Shown piece after piece: positions 7,359-13,394 of a DNA stretch of 19,718 bases (the first letter of the stretch is position 1; every line of letters begins with the position of its first letter). Source of the stretch: JBAZYV01 sp041658345 (GTDB taxonomy: Bacteria; Patescibacteriota; Gracilibacteria; UBA1369; 2-02-FULL-48-14). Location of the stretch: assembly GCA_041658345.1 (NCBI GenBank), contig JBBAAK010000013.1, forward strand, positions 1-19,718, read 5' to 3'. A program made the translations under genes and the position numbers. The notes below the pieces were generated by a model. It was not told the origin of the DNA. It worked only from the letters and a program-made list of their open reading frames with translations, and did no database searches.

Positions 7359-8302
7359 ATGTGCATTTTATACCAATCAACTGTTTTGCGCATCCCTTCT
7401 TCAAAAGAAGTTTTTGGCTCCCAACCGAGCTCATTTTTAATTTTTGAATAATCAATTGCATAGCGTTCGTCATGCCCTTTGCGATCTTCTACAAATTCTA
7501 TCAAACTCTCTGGTTTGCCAAGCATCTCAAGTATAAGTTTTGCGATATCTATATTTTGCCATTCCTTGCCACCTCCGATATTGTAAATTTCACCAGGTTT
7601 GCCGTCTTCTAAAATGCTTAAAATCGCATCACAATGATTAGCGGTAAATAGCCAATCTCTTACGTTTTTACCATTGCCATAAATTGGTAAAGCCTGATTA
7701 TTTATAGCACGATTTATAAGTAGTGGAATCAAATTCTCCATGCTTTGGTAGGGGCCATAATTATTCGAACACCTGCTGATTGTAACCGGTAGCGAATAAG
7801 TTCTGGCATAAGCCATAACCATAAAATCTGAAGCAGCCTTACTCGCGGAATATGGATTGCTTGGACAAATGGCAGATAGCTCGGTAAATTTTTCTGTAGA
7901 GCCAAACCCAAGATCACCATAAACCTCATCTGTGGAAATGTGATGAAATCTTTTAACGCCAAAATCTCTCGCAAAATCAAGTAGGGTTTGTGTCCCAAGT
8001 ACATTAGTTTTAACGAACAGGGAAGGGTCGGAGATACTGTGATCCACATGAGTTTCCGCTGCAAAATGCACAACAGTATCGAATTTGCCAATCTCAAAAA
8101 GTTCAGAAACCATCTTTCTGTCTTCAATCCGTCCGCAAACAAATTGCACGCCTTCTTCTTCCGCTTTTGCTAAATTCTCTCTGTTTCCGGAATACGTTAG
8201 CGCATCGAGCACGGTAATAATATCCTTGGGGTGTTTCTCAAGGTGTGCGTAAACATAATTCGTGCCAATAAAACCGGCTCCACCGGTTACAAGTACTCTC
8301 AT
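7355..8302 (-). CDS. rfbB: dTDP-glucose 4,6-dehydratase
   Basis: RmlB/RfbB converts dTDP-glucose to dTDP-4-keto-6-deoxyglucose using bound NAD. The Rossmann motif TGGAGFIG spans residues 6-13. The catalytic set is visible: Thr124-Asp125-Glu126 in STDEVYGD, and Tyr151 with Lys155 in NPYSASKAA. The substrate-binding SNNYGPYQ and YGNGKNVRDWL blocks are typical of RmlB rather than other extended SDR epimerases. At 315 aa it is slightly short for the family (about 330-360). It begins 1 nt after the infB stop, is followed by rfbA through an ATGA overlap, and has no Shine-Dalgarno. Confidence 0.95.
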   Translation of the reverse strand: MRVLVTGGAGFIGTNYVYAHLEKHPKDIITVLDALTYSGNRENLAKAEEEGVQFVCGRIEDRKMVSELFEIGKFDTVVHFAAETHVDHSISDPSLFVKTNVLGTQTLLDFARDFGVKRFHHISTDEVYGDLGFGSTEKFTELSAICPSNPYSASKAASDFMVMAYARTYSLPVTISRCSNNYGPYQSMENLIPLLINRAINNQALPIYGNGKNVRDWLFTANHCDAILSILEDGKPGEIYNIGGGKEWQNIDIAKLILEMLGKPESLIEFVEDRKGHDERYAIDYSKIKNELGWEPKTSFEEGMRKTVDWYKMHI

Positions 8303-8303
8303 A

Positions 8304-10364
8304 TTACAGTGTTTTCATTTTCTTTTCTTCCTTCCAAGCCTCAAGAACGTCGCCTACTTCTAGTCTTACCTTGCCTATATATTTAATTCCACATTCATCA
8401 CCTTTGTTTAATTCCTCTAAGTCCTCATTTACAAGCTTAAGACCCCCAATTGCTCCATCTCCAACCTGGACTTCACCACGCATAACCCTTAACTTTGCCT
8501 TTTTTTGCATCACACCTTCCGTAACCAGCCCACCCACAACGATTTCTCCTTTGCCGGTAAAGAATATTTTCATAATCTTAAACTTTCCAAGTTCAAAATG
8601 CTGTACTTCGGGCTGAAGCATACCTGTTAATATCTTCTTAAGATCATCAATCAGTTCGTAAATAATTTTGTATGTCACCACTTCAATTCCAACGTGTTCG
8701 GCAAGTTTACGCACATTTGTACCGGCTTCAGTATTAAAACCAATCACAAGCGTACCTGTACTTGCAGCCCCCATCATTACATCTGATTCAGAAATAGCAC
8801 CGACTCCACTATGAATAATTTTGATTGCAACGTCGTCATTTTTAATCTTAGCAAGGGCCTGTTTAATAGCCTCGAGTGAGCCTTGAGTATCGGCTTTAAG
8901 CACAACCTTAAGAAGTTTAAGGGAACCCTCCTTGATACGTTGTAAGATTTCTTGCATCCCCATTCCGGACTTAACCATCTCTTCATGTACAAATTCATGG
9001 ACTTTAGAAGCTTGCTGTCTGGCGGTTTTTTCAGTCAAAGTGGATTGCAAAATCTGACCGCTTTCCACCGGAGCGTGAAGACCGGCCAACTGCGCGGTGC
9101 CTGAGGGCCCAAGCTCACGCAAACTCTTGCCGTTGTGATCTCTAAGTAATTTAACACGGCCAAAAGTATCTCCAATAATAAAGTTATCTCCAACTTTTAA
9201 GGTTCCGGTATTGATTAAAATCGTAGCCACAGGTCCAAAATTTGTATCCAAATGTGATTCTATAACTGTAGCCACGGCAGCTCTATTTGCATTTGCCTGT
9301 AAATCAAGCATCTCAGCCACAAGGAGCACGCTCTCCAGCAATTCATTAATGCCTTCCTTTTTCTTCGCAGAAATTGGCACCACAATAGTATTCCCACCCC
9401 ATTCTTCGGTTTGGAGGCCATATTCCACAAGTTCCGACTTAATCTTATTTAAATTTGCACCGGGTTTGTCGATTTTGTTTACAGCCACAATAATTGGCAC
9501 ATTAGCTTCCTTTGCATGATTAATAGCCTCAATTGTTTGTGGCATGATTCCATCATCCGCAGCAACCACAAGAATCGCTATATCCGTGACTCTGGCTCCA
9601 CGCGCACGCATTGCTGTAAAAGCCTCATGGCCCGGAGTGTCCAAAAATGTAATTTTTTGCCCCTTGTGTTCAACCTGATAGGCACCAATATGCTGAGTAA
9701 TGCCACCGGCTTCACCGGCAACCACATCAGTATTTCTGATTGCATCCAAAAGTGTGGTTTTCCCATGATCCACATGACCCATTACGCACACAACCGGAGG
9801 ACGTTTTTTAAGATCATTCTTCTCGTCCTCTCCAAGTAATTTTTCCAAATTACCACGGAAAATATCTTCTGCATTTGCCTGTGCTAACTCTTTTTTGAGG
9901 GTAACTCCAAGGTCTGTAGTAATAATAACGGCGGTATCATAGTCTATAACCTGATTTATATTCGCCAAAATTCCATTTTTCATAAGCGCTCCAATCAAAA
10001 CCGCCGCGCTAAGGCCTGTTTTTTCTGCAAGCTCTTTAACTGTAATCGATTCATGTATCTCAATTATGCCTTTTTTTGATTCCACTCTTTCCACTCTTCT
10101 TGGCTCTGCTTTCTTAACAATCTTACCGGCCTGTTGCTTGCGTTGAGTTTTAACGATTTCTTTTTCTTGCGCCACTGCAACAATTTCTTCATAAACCTCG
10201 GCGGCACTTTTTTCGTTTTTCCCGGACACCTCATTTATTATTAGGGTAGCAGTTTCATCATCAAATTCCGGAACAATTTCAAAACCAATTTCCAGGATCT
10301 CTTTTTCCATTTCACTCTCGGTAAAACCGAGTTTTGATGCGAGTTGTTGTAAACTTATACCCAT
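8304..10364 (-). CDS. infB: Translation initiation factor IF-2
   Basis: IF2 is the GTPase that brings initiator tRNA to the 30S subunit and promotes subunit joining. I prefer ATG at 10364 (686 aa), because it begins the IF2_N helix MGISLQQLASKLG; a GTG at 10376 would add four residues. Numbering from that GTG, a first IF2_N-like module covers about 5-50, a second about 103-160, and the G domain follows: G1 GHVDHGKT (200-207), G2 GGITQHIGA, G3 DTPGH (246-250), G4 NKID (300-303) and G5 SAK. EF-Tu-like beta-barrels and the C-terminal fMet-tRNA domain complete the protein. Unlike the common nusA-infB-rbfA cluster, it lies between rmuC and rfbB. No Shine-Dalgarno is seen. Confidence 0.97.
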   Translation of the reverse strand: MGISLQQLASKLGFTESEMEKEILEIGFEIVPEFDDETATLIINEVSGKNEKSAAEVYEEIVAVAQEKEIVKTQRKQQAGKIVKKAEPRRVERVESKKGIIEIHESITVKELAEKTGLSAAVLIGALMKNGILANINQVIDYDTAVIITTDLGVTLKKELAQANAEDIFRGNLEKLLGEDEKNDLKKRPPVVCVMGHVDHGKTTLLDAIRNTDVVAGEAGGITQHIGAYQVEHKGQKITFLDTPGHEAFTAMRARGARVTDIAILVVAADDGIMPQTIEAINHAKEANVPIIVAVNKIDKPGANLNKIKSELVEYGLQTEEWGGNTIVVPISAKKKEGINELLESVLLVAEMLDLQANANRAAVATVIESHLDTNFGPVATILINTGTLKVGDNFIIGDTFGRVKLLRDHNGKSLRELGPSGTAQLAGLHAPVESGQILQSTLTEKTARQQASKVHEFVHEEMVKSGMGMQEILQRIKEGSLKLLKVVLKADTQGSLEAIKQALAKIKNDDVAIKIIHSGVGAISESDVMMGAASTGTLVIGFNTEAGTNVRKLAEHVGIEVVTYKIIYELIDDLKKILTGMLQPEVQHFELGKFKIMKIFFTGKGEIVVGGLVTEGVMQKKAKLRVMRGEVQVGDGAIGGLKLVNEDLEELNKGDECGIKYIGKVRLEVGDVLEAWKEEKKMKTL

Positions 10365-10380
10365 AGGCGAGGACACTTTA

Positions 10381-10400
10381 GGTTAAAACAGGTTAAAAGT
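10381..10400. repeat. Short tandem repeat between rmuC and infB
   Basis: The 8-mer GGTTAAAA occurs twice, ten bases apart (10381-10388 and 10391-10398), in the short rmuC-infB gap. It could be a binding site or chance in AT-rich DNA; no promoter is recognised here. Confidence 0.35.
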
Positions 10401-10423
10401 AAAGATTTTAATACGAGCAAAAT

Positions 10424-11536
10424 CTAGTTATCTATAGGGCTTTCTTCAATCAGTAGTGGCTCTATTCCTCCACCCGTTTTGCCATCCGTTAACTTATACA
10501 CATCTTTATCGATTTTTTTAAATTCTCTGCTGGCCAAATTGTAACTGCTAACGGTATTCCCAATCTGTTTACCAAGCTTTTGCATATATTCATCATAGGC
10601 ATTCATGTGGCGGTGTAAATGTACCAAATTGTCTAGCACATATTGGATTTTTTCCACCCTTTCTTCACGCTGAATAGCCTGGAGCATCGTCTGCAGATAT
10701 GCGGTTAAGGTGCTCGGGGAAACAATAGTCACCTTTTTACTCCCTGCATATTCCACCAAATTTTGTGAATTGATATCCAGCGTGCCTACGCTATAAATCA
10801 TTAAATTGTAATACACTCCCTCTGCAGGGATAAACATAAAAGCCATCTCCGTAGTCCCTTCTGCGGGTCGCACATATTTTGCTGTTTCATCAATACGTTT
10901 TTTTACATCCGCTTTAAAAGCTTTTTCTATCTCATCTCGGCGGATTTTATCCGTTTCTTGCATCATCATATTGTATTTTTCGAGTGAGAATTTTGCGTCA
11001 ATTGGAATAATCAAATTATTCTGGAATATAACTGCATCCACAATCTCACCATTTTTCATTTTATACTGCATCTGGAACTGATTTGGCGGAAAGATGTTGG
11101 AAAGTATTTTCTCCAAAAAAACCTCTCCCAAAATACCACGTTGTTTAGGGTTTTTAAGGATATTTTCCAAACTTTTCATCTGTTCTGCAAAACTCACAAC
11201 TTGTTTATTGGTTTCCTGCAAATGTGTAAGGCTTTTTGTGACTTCTTGAATAATCACAGCACTTTGCGCAAATTGTTTTTGGAGGTTTTGAGTGTTGTCC
11301 GTTTGGGCTTTGGTTAACATAAGTGTCATTTGATTCAATTTGCCCTCCATCTCTGCTCGATTTTTACCATGGCCCTCATTTATTTCACGCCTAAGCTCGG
11401 AAATAACCTGGAGCATAAGCTTCATGCTGTTTTCATCCACCGGGTTTTTAAGCTCGTTAAACTTCTTGTTTAAGTAGTAAATAAGCCCCGTAATGGCCAA
11501 AGTCGCAACGGTAAGCCAAAAAATGTAAATTAGCAT
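10424..11536 (-). CDS. rmuC: RmuC-family DNA recombination protein
   Basis: RmuC proteins are membrane-anchored coiled-coil proteins with a restriction-nuclease-like domain, implicated in limiting DNA inversion at short inverted repeats. The 370-aa protein begins with one membrane helix (about residues 2-22), followed by a Lys/Glu/Gln-rich coiled coil to about 130. The RmuC domain follows: LKNPKQRGILGEVFLEKIL, VDAVIFQNNLIIPIDAKFSLEKY and AFMFIPAEGVYYNLM are family signatures, with the IDAK block part of the presumed nuclease core. Its promoter overlaps that of a divergent candidate RNA. It is the first gene of the run leading to infB, 59 bp downstream. Confidence 0.94.
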   Translation of the reverse strand: MLIYIFWLTVATLAITGLIYYLNKKFNELKNPVDENSMKLMLQVISELRREINEGHGKNRAEMEGKLNQMTLMLTKAQTDNTQNLQKQFAQSAVIIQEVTKSLTHLQETNKQVVSFAEQMKSLENILKNPKQRGILGEVFLEKILSNIFPPNQFQMQYKMKNGEIVDAVIFQNNLIIPIDAKFSLEKYNMMMQETDKIRRDEIEKAFKADVKKRIDETAKYVRPAEGTTEMAFMFIPAEGVYYNLMIYSVGTLDINSQNLVEYAGSKKVTIVSPSTLTAYLQTMLQAIQREERVEKIQYVLDNLVHLHRHMNAYDEYMQKLGKQIGNTVSSYNLASREFKKIDKDVYKLTDGKTGGGIEPLLIEESPIDN

Positions 11537-11537
11537 A

Positions 11538-11566
11538 TTGACAAATGTTTTAAATTATTTTATAAT
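11538..11566 (+). promoter_or_regulatory. Consensus sigma-70-type promoter of a candidate non-coding RNA
   Basis: TTGACA (11538-11543), exactly 17 bp, then TATAAT (11561-11566): a perfect match to both hexamers and spacing. It begins one base beyond the rmuC start codon and points away from it. Predicted start is near 11572-11573. No open reading frame of note follows. Confidence 0.85.
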
Positions 11567-11585
11567 TACACAATGTCATTTGAAA
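11557..11585 (-). promoter_or_regulatory. Predicted rmuC promoter overlapping the RNA promoter
   Basis: On the minus strand, TTTCAA (11580-11585), 17 bp, then TAAAAT (11557-11562) gives a predicted start near 11550, about 14 nt before the rmuC ATG. Its -10 overlaps the -10 of the divergent RNA promoter by two bases, so the two may compete for polymerase. Confidence 0.4.
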
Positions 11586-11756
11586 TATCGGAGTGTGTTT
11601 ACCGGAGAATTGTCGGGGAGTGGTCTCATCTTACATTGCCATACGTGGATAGGTCCCTCTCCGTCAATTCCCTGCTAAACACAGCTGAAGCCTAGCTCCA
11701 GCTAGCATTTCCTCCCAAGATTACCAAAAAACCCCCGCATATAGCGAGGGCTTTTT
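11572..11756 (+). ncRNA. Candidate structured non-coding RNA, about 185 nt, class unknown (6S-like in size and shape)
   Basis: The segment runs from a consensus promoter to a terminator and lacks a credible ORF. A rod-like hairpin can be drawn: 11594-11601 with 11676-11683 (8 bp); 11607-11612 with 11665-11670 (6 bp, extendable by GG/CC across a bulged A); 11614-11620 with 11657-11663 (7 bp including one G-U). The apical 11621-11656 part pairs only weakly. A second hairpin, CTAGCT-CC-AGCTAG (11692-11705), follows. Alternatively GGAG (11590-11593) pairs with CTCC (11696-11699) and GAAAT (11582-11586) with ATTTC (11707-11711), which would close the rod. I see no SRP RNA, tmRNA, RNase P or tRNA signatures. 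Size, strong promoter and rod shape recall 6S RNA, but the large central bubble is not obvious. Confidence 0.6.
11726..11756. terminator. Bidirectional terminator between the candidate RNA and rpsA
   Basis: CCCCCGC (11732-11738) pairs with GCGAGGG (11744-11750) with one mismatch and a 5-nt loop. Six A precede the stem and five T follow it, so it can end the plus-strand RNA and, on the minus strand, rpsA, whose stop codon lies about 22 bp before the stem. Confidence 0.85.
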
Positions 11757-11771
11757 ATCTTTTAGTAAAAA

Positions 11772-12965
11772 TTACTTTTCTTCCTTCTTCTCTTCTTTCT
11801 TTTCAACCTTTGCATCTTCCGGCAAAAGTGAAAGGCCTATTCTCTTTTCTTCTTTGTTTATCTCAATAACGCGAGCAGAAACTTCTTGCCCAACAGTTAA
11901 AGCTTTTGCTGCATCATCAGGATTCCCTGGGATTTCTGAATTGTGAATAAGTCCGGTGATGTCTTCTTCAAGTTGTACAAAAGCACCAAACTGAGCAAGT
12001 CTTGCGATTTTTGTCTCGATTGTGCTTCCAACTTTATATTTCTTTTCAATCTCTTCCCAAGGATCGCGAGTAAGTTGTTTCATTGATAGAGAAATCTTAT
12101 CTCCATCTATGCCAATGATTTTAACTTGTACCTTGTCTCCAAGGCGAGCGAAATCATGTGCATCGCTAACGTGTCCCCAAGCGATTTCAGATATGTGTAC
12201 TAGTCCTTCAAGACCATTAAACGCAACGAAAATACCGAATTTAACAATACCGCTTACTGTCCCTTCAACCGTATCACCAGCCTTAAGACCGGAAAGCGCA
12301 TCATAACGTTCGCGTTCAAACGCAGCTCTTTCAGAAAGAATAAGTTTGCCGTTCTCTTTATCAACACTTATGATTTTAACAGTAAATTCTATGCCAATAA
12401 GTTCTTGTAAGCGTGACAAAATTTTAGCGCTATCAGCTCCGTTAACACGTGGATAGTGCAAAGGTGCCAATTGGGAAACCGGAATGAATCCTTTAATCCC
12501 ATCCACATCAAGAAGTAGACCTCCTTTATTTGCCTCACGTGGGCGTACTTTAAGAGTTTGATTGCTCTCGTATGCCTTAATAAATTTATCCCAAGTTTTA
12601 TCTTGGCTGGCACGTCTAAGTGAAAGAACGGTAAGTCCATCTTCATTCTCTGATTCAAGTACACAGGCCAAAACAAGATCGCCAATCCCAAGCTCATCTG
12701 AGGTATTCAGTGAGTCCTTCATTTCGCGTCCGGAAATAATACCTGTAATTACTCCTCCAATGTCTACAATTACGCACTTTTTATCTATGTAAACCACTTT
12801 TCCTTCAACAATACTTCCAGGTTCAGGAAGTTTGAATTCTGGGGAATCTTGAAGAAGTTGTTCCATCGGGACAACTACAATTTGGTTTTGCGCAGTAGCA
12901 GTCTGTGCAACTGGCGCAGTTTGTGTTGGATTTTGTGCATCCATAAAAGGATTACGCACGGGCAC
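11772..12965 (-). CDS. rpsA: 30S ribosomal protein S1 (four S1 domains)
   Basis: S1 binds mRNA at the ribosome and helps initiation on structured or Shine-Dalgarno-poor messages. Four OB-fold S1 domains lie at about residues 46-115, 130-215, 225-298 and 310-385. Domain 3 (GDTVEGTVSGIVKFGIFVAF, GLVHISEIAWGHV) and domain 4 (KIARLAQFGAFVQLEEDITGLIHNSEI) have the canonical pattern. E. coli S1 has six domains; four is common elsewhere. The tail is Lys/Glu-rich (KKEEKKEEK). Two starts are possible: GTG at 12965, nearly at the predicted transcript start, or ATG at 12944 (390 aa), with a roughly 25-nt leader. Residues before the ATG are not conserved S1 sequence, so either may be right. The terminator is shared with a divergent RNA. 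Confidence 0.95.
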   Translation of the reverse strand: MPVRNPFMDAQNPTQTAPVAQTATAQNQIVVVPMEQLLQDSPEFKLPEPGSIVEGKVVYIDKKCVIVDIGGVITGIISGREMKDSLNTSDELGIGDLVLACVLESENEDGLTVLSLRRASQDKTWDKFIKAYESNQTLKVRPREANKGGLLLDVDGIKGFIPVSQLAPLHYPRVNGADSAKILSRLQELIGIEFTVKIISVDKENGKLILSERAAFERERYDALSGLKAGDTVEGTVSGIVKFGIFVAFNGLEGLVHISEIAWGHVSDAHDFARLGDKVQVKIIGIDGDKISLSMKQLTRDPWEEIEKKYKVGSTIETKIARLAQFGAFVQLEEDITGLIHNSEIPGNPDDAAKALTVGQEVSARVIEINKEEKRIGLSLLPEDAKVEKKEEKKEEK

Positions 12966-12974
12966 GAATTAAAA

Positions 12975-13003
12975 GTTATAAGCTACACGATTTTGAAGGT
13001 CAC
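12975..13003 (-). promoter_or_regulatory. Promoter of rpsA
   Basis: On the minus strand, GTGACC (12998-13003), 17 bp, then TATAAC (12975-12980) match the consensus at 4 and 5 of 6 positions. The predicted start near 12968 is about 3 nt before GTG 12965 and about 24 nt before ATG 12944. Confidence 0.6.
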
Positions 13004-13012
13004 GCCCGTGAC
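12999..13012. promoter_or_regulatory. Perfect inverted repeat over the rpsA -35 (possible operator)
   Basis: GTCACG-CC-CGTGAC is a perfect 6-bp inverted repeat with a 2-bp centre. One arm covers most of the -35. It is well placed to be bound by a dimeric repressor, or S1 autoregulation might act nearby at the RNA level. No regulator is identified. Confidence 0.4.
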
Positions 13013-13081
13013 TAACAATATCCCAAAACCGTAAGCAGGCGGATTCTAGTATCTTTTTAAAGGTGTGTAAAGGTGAAGTTA

Positions 13082-13094
13082 ACGGAATATCCGT
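13082..13094. repeat. Short inverted repeat downstream of the small membrane protein gene
   Basis: ACGGA-ATA-TCCGT is a perfect 5-bp inverted repeat just after the stop of the 13100-13387 gene. It lacks a clear T run, so it is a weak terminator candidate at best. The rest of 13013-13099 shows nothing I can name. Confidence 0.3.
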
Positions 13095-13099
13095 AGGCT

Positions 13100-13387
13100 T
13101 CACGTAAAAAATATTAGATAAAAGAAAAATTGTATAAGTGTGAGTATAGGCAAAATATATGGAACTAACCAAAGCAATCTTATTTTTCGCTTATTTTGTT
13201 TCAATGTCCTTACGATTGTTACTATTGAAAAAAATAATACTGTTGGGGCGCACCAGGCCACTGTTGCTAAGCTCATTATTGCAGCGCTATCAGGACCTGT
13301 TGTATTTCCTTGATATAGGCTTATTAAGCCAATGAATGTTGATAAATAAACTGCAATAATATCCCATTGATTTTTTATAAAATTCAT
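13100..13387 (-). CDS. Small hypothetical membrane protein
   Basis: From ATG 13387 this encodes 95 aa with three hydrophobic segments (about 9-25, 35-60 and 71-94) and a basic loop (KQNKRKIR, about 63-70) between the second and third. I recognise no family. The ATG lies 7 nt after the clpC stop on the same strand, suggesting co-transcription. A longer reading frame beginning inside clpC (13429) is possible but would add 14 basic residues overlapping clpC, so I chose the internal ATG. The stop is TGA. Hydrophobicity and spacing support a real gene; the role is unknown. Confidence 0.65.
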   Translation of the reverse strand: MNFIKNQWDIIAVYLSTFIGLISLYQGNTTGPDSAAIMSLATVAWCAPTVLFFSIVTIVRTLKQNKRKIRLLWLVPYILPILTLIQFFFYLIFFT

Positions 13388-13394
13388 AAAAACA

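Noticed and set aside
4767..8302. Phage or genomic-island interpretation of the sugar genes
   Set aside because: No integrase, transposase, direct repeats or att-like sequence, and base composition looks like the neighbours. The genes are interleaved with core genes.
11572..11756. SRP RNA, tmRNA or RNase P RNA as identity of the candidate RNA
   Set aside because: The SRP GGAAG/AGCAG tetraloop region, the tmRNA tRNA-like ends and the RNase P conserved cores are absent, and the length is wrong for the last two.
12969..13172. 67-aa minus-strand frame upstream of rpsA
   Set aside because: It runs through the rpsA promoter and inverted repeat and overlaps the small membrane protein gene out of frame; no coding signal.
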